Origin: Tetrastigma voinierianum
Lineage: Eukaryota > Streptophyta > Magnoliopsida > Vitales > Vitaceae
DNA length: 64,000 nt
Reading direction: 5' to 3'
Assembly: GCA_016808115.1 (NCBI GenBank)
Contig: JAEQBH010000035.1
Location: forward strand, 2,108,001-2,172,000
The position numbers and the translations under genes were made by a program. Below are positions 1 to 11,079 of the stretch, one piece after another. The notes below the pieces were generated by a model that did not search any database, was not told where the DNA came from, and was given only the letters and a program-made list of their open reading frames with translations. The number at the start of each line of letters is the position of its first letter. Position 1 is the first letter of the stretch.

Positions 1-247
1 TCGGAGGAGGACCGGGACGCAAAACGGTAGGCCTCGTGTTGTAGATGAGGAGAAAAGCCAACATGATCTGTTGCATAATTTGGTGACTTCACCACTATTA
101 GCTCCATTGCCGCAATTACACAAGCACTAATTCATTGAGTTCTGAGGAATTGTCTCTCATGGAGGTAGCAACAATCAGGGTAGCTACTAATGAATTTTCA
201 GATCTGCTCAAGCTTCTCGACATGGCGGGTTTGGGACTGTTTATAAG
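1..247 (+). pseudogene. Receptor-like kinase, 5' part (juxtamembrane to glycine loop), interrupted
   Basis: This is a fragment of a plant receptor-like serine/threonine kinase of the SRK/CRK type. From 144 the + frame reads a juxtamembrane stretch EELSLMEVATIRVATNEFSD, the usual lead-in to the kinase domain. After a one-base frame change, 221-247 reads HGGFGTVYK, the ATP-binding glycine loop. A GT donor follows at 248, where genes of this family often have an intron. Five bases further on, at 256, a retrotransposon LTR starts. The gene resumes at 50,412 with the next kinase segment. The upstream 1-143 is lysine/arginine-rich in one frame and ends in a stop, so it is also damaged. Family assignment rests on motif recognition; whether it was a G-lectin or a DUF26 receptor cannot be told without the ectodomain. 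Confidence 0.75.
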
Positions 248-255
248 GTACCACT

Positions 256-850
256 TGTGAGTACGATGGCTTTTGGGCCTAAGACCCACTACTCATTAGG
301 CCCAACACCTGCACATACCTATTGCCTGATTCAAACCCTAATATGGCCCAAAATAGCTTGTTACATTAAAAACCATATCGGAATCAAACAACGACAGGAA
401 AGTCCTACACCCGATTCAAGTCCCGAGCTCTCAATCGTCGCCCTACCACATGTTACAGGATATTTCTCCACGGCCCACACATCCCGCCAGTATCACGCCT
501 CAAAACATTAATCCCATATGGAGAATTGGCGATAGAAAGACAAATTTTATCACTAAGTTCATGAAATTATCTCTCCAAAAATCAAGGAGAATTGGTCTGT
601 AATAAGGAAAGAGAGATTCTATCGCAAAAATCACAAGATTATTTTTCAAGAATCAAGTATAAAATAGAAACTCCCCCCGAGGGAAAGGTAGGTAACTCTA
701 ACTGTCGTACTTCCTTCTTCTTCTTCTCCATTCTTTGGCTAGCTTAAGCATCGGAGAAGCGGTCGACACATTGTCGTCGGACCCCTTTTTTTTTGCAGGT
801 TTATACCATGTCGTTGATGCACCAGAGGTTAGACGAACCAGGTACTAACA
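256..850 (+). repeat. 5' LTR of outer Tat element
   Basis: The LTR begins TGTGAGTACGATGG and ends in ACA just before the PBS. It matches the LTR at 49,657-50,349 in the opening block rich in GGCCC, in the repeated AAGGAGAATTGG-type blocks, in the TATA region and in the terminal block with TTTATACC and AACCAGGTAC. The left copy is about 100 bp shorter. Confidence 0.88.
657..666 (+). promoter_or_regulatory. TATA box of the 5' Tat LTR
   Basis: GTATAAAATA is followed by AGAAACTCCCCCCGAGGG. The same block is at the same place in the 3' LTR (50,079), so it probably marks the U3/R transcription start of the element. Confidence 0.6.
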
Positions 851-852
851 AC

Positions 853-868
853 TAGCGTCGTCTGTGGG
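853..868 (+). other. Primer binding site of outer Tat element
   Basis: TAGCGTCGTCTGTGGG lies 2 bp after the LTR end. It is one or two changes from the TGGCGCCGTCTGTGGG form common in plant Tat elements. I do not assign the tRNA. Confidence 0.7.
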
Positions 869-1229
869 AACTGAGCAAAAAGTCTCATCGACGACGTGCA
901 AGGGCTTGTCTCCAATAGCTATCCAGTAGCCCTCCACCACCAGTAGCTCCGATGATTCCCATTCTCGCATTTGATTCGTCTGATACAGGAGCAATGACTA
1001 GCAACCCGCGATCCGGGCCGTTCAAGATCAATTCCTTCATTTGCATCAAGATACGAGAAGAAAACAGAGGCAAGCAAAATAGATGAAGGAATACGCGAAC
1101 ACACTTAACACCCGCAATACAAGAACCATCGTCACAAGCCTAATTAGAAAAAAGGCGCAATCTTGACAAAGGAAACATGCAAGATAGCGGTCAAGCAAAG
1201 CAACCAGTCGTTCACGATAAAGTAAAGAA

Positions 1230-2544
1230 GCCCATCACCTTTGATCATATGGATTCTCCTCGTAAAGATGACGAAGTTACTCTCGCAAATTCGCCAACAT
1301 CTCCCCCATAAAAGCAACAAGGATAGACCGCGCCGTAAACACTCACATCGCCTGCACAGCAACGAACAATGGTACGTCAGCCGGCAAGGCACAGGCCGAG
1401 GTCATAATCAGCCAAATGAAGCGCCCGGGAACACATTTACTTACCTAATGCGCCAATGCCACCCATGGAACCGCCATCCCGCTTCGAAACAAAATTCGTA
1501 CATACCACCTATCGCACGAGATTCAAAGTCCAATGACATGCCTTTCCCAAAGATAGTGGCAACACATCTTTGATTACGAGCCACCATGAGGGTTCATCAT
1601 GCCAACCTTTGTTATGTTTGATGGCTCTAGCGATCCTTATGACCACATGCTCCATTACAACCAGACAATGACTCTAAACGCCGGAAACGATCACCTGTTA
1701 TGCAAAGTCTTTTCTAGCTAGTCTCCAAGGACCATCGCTAGCTTGGTTCCACAGACTCCCACGAAATTCAATAAATTCATTTAGCGAGCTATAGATTGTA
1801 TTCATTTCTTAGTACCTCTATTCAGTATCGCGAAGTGGAATATTAGTTCTTTGCAGACTATAATAAAACAAGAAGAGTAAACCATATGGGACTTCACAAG
1901 GAGATTCTGCAGTCATTCCACTTCACAGTAGAAGTTTACAACATGGACGCAGCCCTCTTCGTAATCAGAAGAGCTTGCACAGCCACCCGTTTTTCCATTC
2001 GTTGTTTTTAGACCCGCCAACTAAGGAAGAATTGTACGTGACGGGCAAATATAGATATTCAACCTGGAAGATAACATCGTTGCAAAATGGCTCAAATTGG
2101 GTCATGATCATAAGCAAGCCACTGAACAAGAAGCAGAGGGAAGAACCGCTGAGTCTCGCGAAGGGCAGGGCAAAAACCGAAAGCGACCCCGAGACCAACC
2201 ATAGAAGAAGAGAGAGCCCCCGCAATTCACTCCTTTGAATATCACCTACAAGAGGTTGTTGCCTCTCATTTCCAACTTGCCAGATTTCAAATGGCTCGCG
2301 TTAATCCAAATGAACCCCTCTCATAGAAACATGTCCATACGATGCAATTATCACAGAGATCAAGGGCATGAGACCAACAGTCGGGGCTTGTACCCCGGTA
2401 GAAAGACTGACAGCGAGGCACCTCGTAAGATATATATCGTGGAAGTTGGCGCGCAGGGAAGAACCACACCTACAAGAGGCGGAATCACAAACGACGCGGG
2501 CCGTGACCGCCCGACCAGCTGCATGTATATACTGTGGTGGAGGG
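1230..2544 (+). pseudogene. Tat gag polyprotein, degenerate
   Basis: This is a capsid/nucleocapsid (gag) relic. Around 1,594-1,720 the + frame reads PTFVMFDGSSDPYDHM and then LNAGNDHLLCKVF, the standard start of a Tat-type Retrotrans_gag domain. Frame-shifted pieces follow for SLQGPSLAW, the helix region and PPTKEELY (about 2,015-2,040). At 2,335-2,395 CNYHRDQGHET is the degenerate Cys/His region near the gag C terminus. Several stops and frameshifts make it non-functional. The stretch 869-1,229 between PBS and here probably holds the gag N terminus but shows no recognisable motif. Coding stops at the GAGGG duplication (2,540-2,544), where a solo LTR entered; the polyprotein resumes at 41,086. 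Confidence 0.75.
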
Positions 2545-3690
2545 TGTAACGCCTGCTGAGATAGTGTACAAGGCATATGTAATCGGTAGGGCGTATAAGA
2601 GTACCAAGTGTCACATTGTAATATTTTTGGGAGTTATTATTAAGGATGAAATTATGAAATGATAAAATTTAGTAAACCCGGAATGTGATACTAGAAGAAA
2701 GGGCAAAATAGTAATTGATCAAATGGGACATAATGTCATAATCAAAGTATAGATGGGCCATAATACAAATAAAATAAGTTGATTTGCAAAAATTAAAAAG
2801 ATGAATAATTTAATGGCAATGGTTAAAAATATTAGATTATGTAAGAGACAAAGTTTCATTTTGCTCATGTTAGGTTCATGTTTGGTGAGGAGAAGAGAGA
2901 AAAAGTTAAGAGAAGGAAGAGAAAATGAAGGAGAAGCCGAGAAGAAGATTCAAAAAATCAGGTATGTTTTTGCCTTGGAATCACTGGGTCTTTGATGTCT
3001 GTTTGGTATGGATTTCCCGAGAAGAGTTGTCCTTTCTCTAGATTTTGGAAGAGGTCACCCAAACCCCAGATTTTTGTTAAGCAGGTGGTAAACCCCAATT
3101 GGTGGTAAAACAAACATGGAATCATCATATTTATATGATTTTTAGAAGAATTGATGGACCTTTGGGTTAATTCATAGGATTTTTACCTAGGGTTTTGTGG
3201 TATGAGTTCCAAACCACCAACACAAGTATTATGGAGTTGTTTTTTTTGATGAATCTATGTAAATTTTTTGAGGTGAATTATAGGAAGTTGCATGAAGTGA
3301 AATGGTATCAAAAAGCGGCAAAAAAGAAAACAACTGCAAAATTTCAGAACTCGTAATCTGGCAGATCAAACAGAATGCATCGATACGTGATGAGCTTAAA
3401 ATATCTATTTTTAGTCCATTTTTCGCACTTTCATATCAAAAGAGATAATACTTTAAAGAAATATGAAGAAACTCAACGCATTTGTTATTAGCAGAATGGA
3501 AGAAAGAAGAAAAACAAGAGAAAATGCAATGGCAACAAAAAATAATCACAGAGGAATGAAAAGAAAGGGCTGATTCATCGACGCAGCTTTTAGTTTACAC
3601 AACCAACATATGAGGTCGCTAGAGCATGGATGACAAGCAGGAAGTCACGACATGAAACCGCCATGAGAAAGATCAGAAGAAATGAGTCAG

Positions 3691-4770
3691 GTCGCGACGT
3701 TGAGACCGCAGTTCAAAGCTACAGAGTCATGAATCGAAGTCGCGACAAGTTACTCAAGTCGCGACATCAGGAACAAACAGTTGAGACTTGTGGAGGCAGA
3801 AGAAGATGTCGCGACAAGACATTGATGTCGCGACATCATGAGAAAACAGTTGAAACCTTCAGATCCTTTAGTTGATGTCACGACAAGAGATTTAGGTAAA
3901 GCATCCGGTATAAATTAAAGCTGAAAGGATTTAAGCTGATGTGCGACGTGAGATCGAAGTCGACATCGATGAAACAATTAAATTTTGCAAAGGCGTGACT
4001 AGATGTCGCGACAAAGAGATTGATGTCATAACACCAAAGCAACCGGTTAAGCTCGGAGAACTAAGTTTAGGTCGCGACAAAGAGATCGATGTCGCGACAT
4101 AGAACTCATCAGATGAAAGTGAAGGGAAATGAGCTAGCACATCCGACGAAGTGAAATCACGGCGTCAAAGTCGTAGTGAAGGCGCAAGCCCGAGAGGCGA
4201 TGTAGCGACATGAGATCGAAGTCGCGACATAAGACCTGCTCAGTTGAATGTTGAAGTTTCGCCATTAGAATTGGCGACAAGATATCGATATTAAGTGACG
4301 GTAGGAAACGACAGACCAAAAGCTGCGAGCATTACGAGAGATGTCGCGACAAGATATACATTTATTCGACAACTATCTTGCGACGGATGAAGCCTACGAG
4401 TTTCCTAAGAATGATGTAGCGACAAAGAGATTGATGTCAGCGACGCTCAGAAGATCCGAATTAAAGCTGCGGATATTGAGGAATGAGGTCGCGACAAGAT
4501 ATTGAAGTCGCGACAACATGAGCGACCAGTTGAAGCTTACAGTCCTCTAAGATGATGTCGCGACGAGGTGTGTGCGTATCTGAAGTCATCGATTCCAGAA
4601 AGATCAGGCGGGCTGAGGTCGCGACAGTGACGTGCGGTCGAAGAACAAATGAAACACAAAGGCGTGAAGATGTGCAACAAGATGTTGATGTCGGTATCAT
4701 GAATATTAAATCAAAGGTTACATAGAGTAGAAGTTGATGTCGCTGACGTGGATTGAAGTCGCGACATGGA
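3691..4770 (+). repeat. GTCGCGAC palindrome array in LTR 1 U3 (about 69-bp minisatellite)
   Basis: I count about 15 exact GTCGCGAC octamers in 1.1 kb plus many one-base variants. They come in pairs 19 bp apart, for example 3,739/3,758 and 3,808/3,827, and pairs recur every 69 bp (3,739, 3,808, 3,877). The typical unit is GATGTCGCGACAAGAGATT followed by GATGTCGCGACATC and a spacer of about 40 bp. It ends about 110 bp upstream of the TATA box. Confidence 0.92.
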
Positions 4771-4881
4771 TGATGTCACGACAAGAGCTGAAGTGCGACT
4801 TGAGCGAGTGGCTTGGGCTGGATGCTCCAAAACCCATAGCCGGGCAACATTGGGATTAGAGAGGGCCCAAGCGGGGAACCC

Positions 4882-4890
4882 TATAAATAC
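4882..4890 (+). promoter_or_regulatory. TATA box of Athila LTR 1
   Basis: TATAAATAC is preceded by GGGGAACCC. The equivalent spot is CATATAAATC in LTR 4 (about 37,757) and, on the minus strand, CCTATAAATAG in the reverse solo LTR (57,218-57,228). It is decayed in LTRs 2 and 3. Confidence 0.6.
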
Positions 4891-4970
4891 GCAGCTATCC
4901 AGCTCATTAAAGCTGACTTGGCGACCACCAGGGCGAAGATGCGGATATTTGAGAGAGCTCATTTTTTAGT

Positions 4971-5001
4971 TTTCTTTTCTTTTCTTTTCTTTTCTTTTCT
5001 T
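4971..5001 (+). repeat. (TTTTC)n microsatellite in LTR 1
   Basis: A TTTTC run directly follows the presumed transcription start. It is conserved in place in LTR 2 (about 18,481-18,513), LTR 3 (about 31,588-31,621) and LTR 4 (about 37,835-37,880), so it belongs to the family and was not gained locally. Confidence 0.85.
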
Positions 5002-6326
5002 CATGTTGATAATTAGAGATTAGGTGAATTATTTGAAGGAGTTCTATTTTTTATTTTATTTTGAAATGGGATGTCGTTTTGCGAAGAAGGCTGAATACAT
5101 AATTCAATTCTTTTCAAGAATTACTACGGAAAGTTGAAGTTGAACTGAATTACAGGTCGGTTTATCAGTTTAAATGTCTGATATTCTTAAGATCAGAGGA
5201 ATGCTGTGGCGTGTAATTCAATAATTTAGGAACCCAGCTTCCATTATATGAATGCTATTGTCAGAATTTATCTTTCCTACTGTTATTTCCAGCAAATTGC
5301 GAATTTCAGCTTATGAATTTATTTTCAGTTATGGGTTTAAAGTTTTTGATCTGAATATCAGTTTCGTTTACCCGTCTAAGATTTGTTTCATTACTCTGAT
5401 TTCAAGGAGGTCCTCTGAGTGACACAGAGATGACATTCCTGGGAGCTATAGACATCTCACCCAAAGGTATATTAACCTGCTATTAGTGATCCTTGTGCTT
5501 TGTGGTTTACTTGGATACATCCTCTTCTACCGGCTTGAAATCAAGTTCGGGTGACGAATTATCAATTAAACAAACAAGGGTACACCTCGGTCGGATGGTG
5601 AGGTAATCCGTGTTAGGCGAGGATCAATCAGGAGGTGAATCTCATTCTGAATTTAGAGACGAGTAACTTGGAAGAGTTGTATATCCTTTAGCCGACCCGA
5701 TGGCAGGGCTAAGGTTTGGAGTCCATAAAATGGGTATGAAGTATTGCGAAAAGAAAAATACACCGAATTAGGATGTCCACAATTAAAAGTAGTTATCTAA
5801 TTCCCACGTATTGAGGAGAAATAGGGTCAAAAATTAGACAATGAAATGTGAAGTGTGGAGAAATCCAGCGGAACTATTAACGCCTTGGACAGATTCTGAA
5901 AACTGAAATTCACAAGAAAATTTTACAAGTTGACAGCAGGAATTGATTCTTCACAATAGTATTGATCTTAATGTGTTCTCTAACGATTATTATTCAATTT
6001 CTATTCATTTCCCTCACTATTACATATTCTTTATTCTTTCCATTCAAGTAGATTGTTCAATTCAGTTATCTCCCTATTTTCATTTAATTTTCCACACCTT
6101 GTAATGTTTGGATCTTACTATCATTTGGTAATTCGAATAGTATAAGAGGTAATTGGTCAGGGGTAGTTGATTTAAAATTCTTGAGATCCACAGTGGGATG
6201 ATATGCAGACTTAAATCCGTTTTATTACTTGTCGGCACATTGCACTTTAGAGAATACTTCAGATCAAAACCAAACTTTGAAAATGAGCTTACTCTACAGA
6301 GATTTTTGGTTTACATATTATAATTT

Positions 6327-6602
6327 CAACAAGATTTATGGCAAGGTTGCCGGGGATTAATTAATAGTCCTTGGGTAGCAGTGTTGTAAATTTTGTATGT
6401 GCGTTTTGGTCTCAACAAGTTTTATGGCAAGGTTGCCTGGGATTAGACAATAGTCCTTGGTAATAACGTCGTAAATTTGTATGTGTTCTTTGGTCTGTCA
6501 ACAAGTTTTATGGCGCCGTTGCCGGGGATTAGACAATAGTCCTTGGTAATAACGTCGTAAATTTGTGCGTGTTCTTGGTCTGTCAACAAGTTTTTATGGC
6601 CG
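6327..6602 (+). repeat. Reiterated PBS-like units at the end of LTR 1
   Basis: The block CAACAAGTTTTATGGC with a PBS-like core and AATAGTCCTTGG occurs four times, about 80-95 bp apart (starts about 6,327, 6,411, 6,498, 6,583). The third has a perfect tRNA-Asp PBS, TGGCGCCGTTGCCGGGGA, at 6,511-6,528. The fourth, degenerate copy (about 6,597) lies where LTRs 2 and 3 have their PBS. Confidence 0.8.
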
Positions 6603-6839
6603 TTCTTGAAATGATTGAAGAAATTTTTATAAATCAATATTCAGATGAAAGAAGGATGTACTAATTTGGACATTTAAGAAAAAGAACAAAAATAGATTTT
6701 AGTAGTGGTTCGGTTTGACGCTAACCTTTAGCAACACATTGCATATTTTGTTGATTTGACTAATCAGTTAATGGAGTATTGTTTGCTTTGAAAAACTTTG
6801 ATGCATAGGAAGCGAATAACGATCGATTCAGTGACCACG

Positions 6840-8480
6840 AAATAGAAGGGCTCGAGCTTGAAAGACCGAGAAAATGAAAAACTGACCATGGAAGAAAGTA
6901 GGGATCAGGTTGAAATACATGTAGAGGAAGCTAGAAGTCCTCCGGGTCAGCGACACAATGGAGGATTTACGGAATAATTATACGGGAAGAATACTCGGCG
7001 TCAGGGCGACTGCGGTTGATGCTGTAATTTTGAATTGGAAACCCGGCCAGCGGTACAATGGTCAGACGGCATCGATTTATTAGTCGTCCATGAAGATCAA
7101 CGAGCACGGAAGATTCCTCGGGATGGCTATCTTGTTAAGCTGAATGGGATTGAACCCGAGAAGTCATAAAAGCGCATCTATTTATTCTCCCTAAAAGTAC
7201 AGCAGCTTCCTTAAGTATGAATCATTACCATATGGCTCTGTTGATACTTGGGAGGAGTTAGTTGAGACTGCTTAAGGCGGATTCTTTCCCCATTTAACCA
7301 CAGAAAGAAGGAGAGAAATCATTTGTGTTCGAGCGGGGGGAGGGGAAGATGAAAGCACGTATGTAGCTTAGGAAAGATTCAAGCGGTTGCTGAGAGATGT
7401 CCGATGCATGGGATAGATCGAAGACTGGATGGACATTGTATATCATGCCATGAATGATATATCAAGGGGATCATTGATGCTTCATGTTGTGGAAGCATTT
7501 AAACGAAAAAGAATCTTGAGCCAAAAGGAGTTGATTGAAGATCTATTGGAAATGTAACGCTGAAAGCTCCTTCTGAGCTTTCAGAGGAAACAAACGAGAG
7601 AAGAGGGGATCATGGAGTGAAGCGAGATGAGAGCCCCGTGGAGGCCAATTTGGATGCCGTGATATGCCACGAAAGTTAGACAAGCGAGAAGAAAGACACA
7701 CCTTGCTCATGAAATAGGAACAATTGAAGAGTCAATGAAGGAAGTGCTGAGAGGTTAACTGAGAACATGATCTTCATAGAGGTTAATTATTTGGGTGAGC
7801 GAGCTTACCATTTCAGGCAATCCTAACCCCTTCATTTTATCACTACGACCAGCCCAGGAACCATGAGAACTTCTCGTATGGTGGAGGGGCTTCTCAAGGC
7901 CAGGCAGGGACAGAACCCTCAACAAGGGTATCAGCAGCCACCAAGGTTCAGCGGCGATATGTTTTTCAAAGGGAAATGAGCACAGCTTGAATATCGAGAG
8001 GGTGGAAGGAGGGCCCAATCTTTTGAGCAGATCTTCTGCCGAGTTTATGGGGATAATAAAAAAGGCATTGAACCTTCCATGAACAAAAGTTTGGAGGTGG
8101 AAACTGGTGCTACCAATTCTCAACTTTGTTTCTGCAATGCATCCACTGAGAAGAACACAAATTGCCCTAACCCCCAGCCAGAGGAAAGATGCCAAGCCCT
8201 GCTTTATCACAAGGAAGAACCCAAAGACTCCAGACATTTTATCTGCAAGCAAATCAGAAAGAGGGGAAGGAAAGTAAGAGAGGAAAGAAAAGATGACAAA
8301 GAATAAAGAAGTAGCAAGACCGAAGGAGGAGACACCGGGGAGAATGACAAAGAAGGAGAAAAGAAGAACTTCCAAGGAACCAAGCTCCTCGCAAATCCCA
8401 TTTCCACAAAGACTGCAGAAATCAAAGATGGAGGAGCAAATGAGGCGTTCTTGAAAACTTTCCGTAATGAAACTCAAGAT
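6840..8480 (+). pseudogene. Athila gag, internal region 1
   Basis: This is the gag relic of the first Athila unit. Recognisable pieces in shifting + frames include the core around 7,020-7,300 (a NEHGRFLGMA-type motif at about 7,100), the capsid helix near 7,420-7,480 (WMDIVYHAMNDIS) and the linker around 7,790-7,960 (NYLGERAYHF-like, then MRTSRMVEGLL-like). The rest is a lysine/glutamate-rich tail up to about 8,440. Stops and one- or two-base shifts occur every 50-150 bp. The long minus-strand frame at 7,755-8,507 is a shadow of this low-complexity region. The copy at 20,330-21,960 is homologous over its whole length. Confidence 0.72.
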
Positions 8481-9120
8481 GCCTTTTATCGGCAGACTCG
8501 ATGCCACTTATGCAAAATTTTGAAGGACATACCAGCAAGAAAAGAAAAAATAGTAGAATAAAGGAATAGTGAATCTCAACGCCACTTGCGCAAAGAATCG
8601 TAAAAGAACTACCACAAGAAGACGAAGGACCCGGAAGTTTCACACCTTGTATTGCTGAGTGAATGGAATCACAGCTCTGCGGACTCGTAGAGCTAGTATC
8701 AATCGATGCCTCTTCTCGCTGCCAAGAAATTCGTTTTGGGGGAGCTTATCTCTACAACTGTTACTCTTCAAATGGCGTATGCATCGACGGTGAAACTCAA
8801 GGGGTCATTGAAGATGTGTCGTCACGTTGGGAAGTTTGTATTCCCAAAGAGACTTCATCATTCTGGACATGGAAGAAGATCTACAAGCAATTCTACTATT
8901 AGGGAAGACTATTCCTAGCTACCGAGTGTACTTACTGACATGCAAAAAGGAGTTCTTATCTTAAGGGTTGGAGAAGAAACTGCTGTGTTCAATTTGATCA
9001 AAAGTATGCAAAATATAGATAGGGACAAGGAAGGTTAAGCAATGTAGCCGATTTTGAGCTTACTTCCAACCTCGATGTTAAATAATGATTTAACACTCGG
9101 GCTATTATCAATGAAAAGAG
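8481..9120 (+). pseudogene. Athila retropepsin region, internal region 1
   Basis: This is homologous to the better preserved protease region at 21,961-22,632. Frame-shifted pieces include YAKFLKDI upstream of the protease (about 8,510-8,535), ARKFVLGELI-like residues at about 8,715, GKFVFPK (about 8,840) and MQKGVLILRVGEETAVFNLI (8,941-9,000). The catalytic Asp-Ser-Gly segment is scrambled near 8,670-8,690. About 100 bases after 8,941 are identical to the other copy while flanking patches differ strongly. Confidence 0.7.
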
Positions 9121-9399
9121 ATGAATTTCAAAGATATCAAGATGTCTATTCAATTTCCATGCAACATAATTTTCATTCTATAGAAACCTGTGTCGAGCTT
9201 GAAGCAAAATGGTAAAAGATAATGGTAAAATAGGTGAAAAGAGGAAACTCATCAAGAGACCAAACACGCATGGGCTAGTTTTGAAAGAGCTGTCTCGTCA
9301 TTTTAAAGTATGCCTACTTAGAATCACCAAGAAAAACCAGCTGGATCATTTCAAATTTACTCGCAGATGCCGAGGAACAAAGATCACGAAAAATAGCAT

Positions 9400-10830
9400 G
9401 TGGGCTATTGGCTGAATCTCAGCCCGGGTCTATTGAAGAGCCTAAGGGTATCACCAACGCTTTGTATGCATAAGATTCTCATAGAAGACTTAAACCATCT
9501 CAGAAATATCGAGAAGATCGAATCCAAAGTGATGAAGGAAGTAGTCAAAAAGGAGGTACTAAATCAAGAATGTCGGTTTTATCTATAAGTATTTGTATAG
9601 TCCTTGGGTGAGCCCGGGCCATGTGGTTCCAAAGAAAGGGTTTATCATGACTTAAAAATGAAAAATGAATTGATTCCAACAAGAACGGTAAAGGACAGGA
9701 TGGAGGTGGGTATGTATTGATTACAGAGTTGAATACAAAGAACTTAAAAGATCATTTTCCTTTGCCTTTCATTGATCGTATGTTGGATAGGCGAAGTGTG
9801 ACACCCCTCACTTTTGTTTCTCTTCGGATGGGTACTGTGATACAATCAGATTGCTATTGTACCAGAGGATCAAGAGAAGACCACTTTCATACGCTCCTGA
9901 GGAAAATTTTGCCTCGGGAGCGATGCTCTTTGGGTTATGTACGCCCACATTCCGAGGTGCATGATGTCTATATTTTCGTATTTGGTTGAAGAAGTGGATG
10001 GAAATTTTCATGGATGATTTTTATCGCGGTATGGATCCAAATTTTGATAAATGTTTAAACAACTGAAACAAAGACTAAAGATGCCAAGACAAACAAATTT
10101 AGCACCGGACCGTGGAAAATGCCATTTTACGGCAACAGTGGCAATTGTTCTTGGCATACACTTCTTCAAGCATCTGGACTAGAAGTTGGACTACCAAAGT
10201 ATCCATTATCAAGACTCTTGCACCACTCTACCACAAGAAAAGGAGTAAGAAGTTTCCTTTGGGGCATGTTGGATTTTAAGGGTGGAGATTCATCAAAGAC
10301 TTTTCTTTTCAAAATAAACATACCACTATGCGTGATTAATGGAAAAGAGCAGCCAAGGTTCACTCTTTGATGACTCCTCGCAAGGATGCTTTTTGATGAA
10401 ATCAAGATCATACTGGCATGCACTCATAATGGTCGCACCATACGGAATCAGTGGATTTGAAATAATGTGTGATGCTGATTTCATATGGAGGTCAGAGCCA
10501 GGCAAAAGAAAATAGAAAGTATTCATGGCCATATACTATGCTAGTAAGACTTTCAATGAAGCAAGCAAGAGAATCATTCTAACAACAAAGGAGATGCACA
10601 TAGTATTTGCTTTGTGAAAATTTAGGGCAAATACATTTTGGGATCCCATGGTGGTAATTCACAGATGTCATGCAAGAATCAGTCACTGATGTCGAAAAGG
10701 AAGCCAAGCCAAGATTAGATAAGATGGGTGCCTGTAAAGAGTTTGATTTGGGAAATAAAGGATAGCAAGTGTGATGATACAATGTGATAGGCCGATCACT
10801 TGTCAAGAGAGTAGAAAGAAGCAAGATTTA
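9400..10830 (+). pseudogene. Athila reverse transcriptase and RNase H, internal region 1
   Basis: Ty3-type RT pieces can be read in order on +: the MHKI start (about 9,460), KEVVKKEVLN (9,535), SPGHVVPKKG (about 9,615), KDHFPLPFIDRMLDR (9,749-9,790), the palm region with a lost YIDD box near 10,005-10,025 (MDDF remains), and KCHF/GIVLGH-like pieces (about 10,110-10,160). RNase H fragments follow (GFEIMCDA-like at 10,455; YYASKTFNEA at about 10,535-10,565). Many stops and shifts occur. It is paralogous to 22,860-24,480. Confidence 0.72.
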
Positions 10831-11079
10831 AGAAGAAAATGTATGAAGCACAGAGAATTTTCCATTTGTGCAATTGTTTGCTGCTTCCTTCCAACTTCCA
10901 TGGTATGGCCGATATCAGAATTATCCGTCTGTGAAGTAATGCCTCTAACTCTATCAAATGCGAAGAGGAAAACTCCGAATCGACAAATAGATATTATATT
11001 TGGGATGACCCACTATTATTCAAGAGAGGTGCCGACATGATAATAAGAAGATGTGTGCCAAAAGGTGAACAGGCAACAT

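Larger units (their letters stand above)
3388..6585 (+). repeat. Athila LTR 1
   Basis: It starts TGATGAGCTTAAA and ends GGTCTGTCA. Its order is a conserved head, the GTCGCGAC array (3,691-4,770), a TATA box (4,882), a (TTTTC)n tract (4,971-5,001), about 1.3 kb of non-coding U5-like sequence and, at the 3' end, repeated PBS-like units. It is about 3.2 kb. I place the end at 6,585 by alignment with LTRs 2 and 3, whose PBS is the last unit of that series. Confidence 0.82.

Noticed and set aside
2801..2995. Small + ORF in the left arm of the solo LTR
   Set aside because: Lies entirely inside non-coding LTR sequence and has no recognisable motif or conserved start context.
3691..4770. Palindrome array as a CRISPR array
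   Set aside because: Plant nuclear context, palindrome of only 8-10 bp, diverged repeats, spacers that are themselves repeated, and presence in each LTR. It is a minisatellite in U3.
3691..4770. GTCGCGAC as the CAMTA CGCG box
   Set aside because: The CAMTA consensus VCGCGB excludes T before CGCG; here the core is TCGCGA.
6511..6528. Perfect PBS taken as the true start of internal region 1
   Set aside because: LTRs 2 and 3 align so that the functional PBS is the last unit of the repeated series; in unit 1 that is the decayed copy near 6,597, so 6,511 most likely lies within the LTR.
7755..8507. Minus-strand ORF of 250 residues, the longest in the window
   Set aside because: It is hydrophobic and serine/phenylalanine-rich because it is the complement of the lysine/glutamate-rich gag tail on +. 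No family motif, and it is not open in the sister unit.
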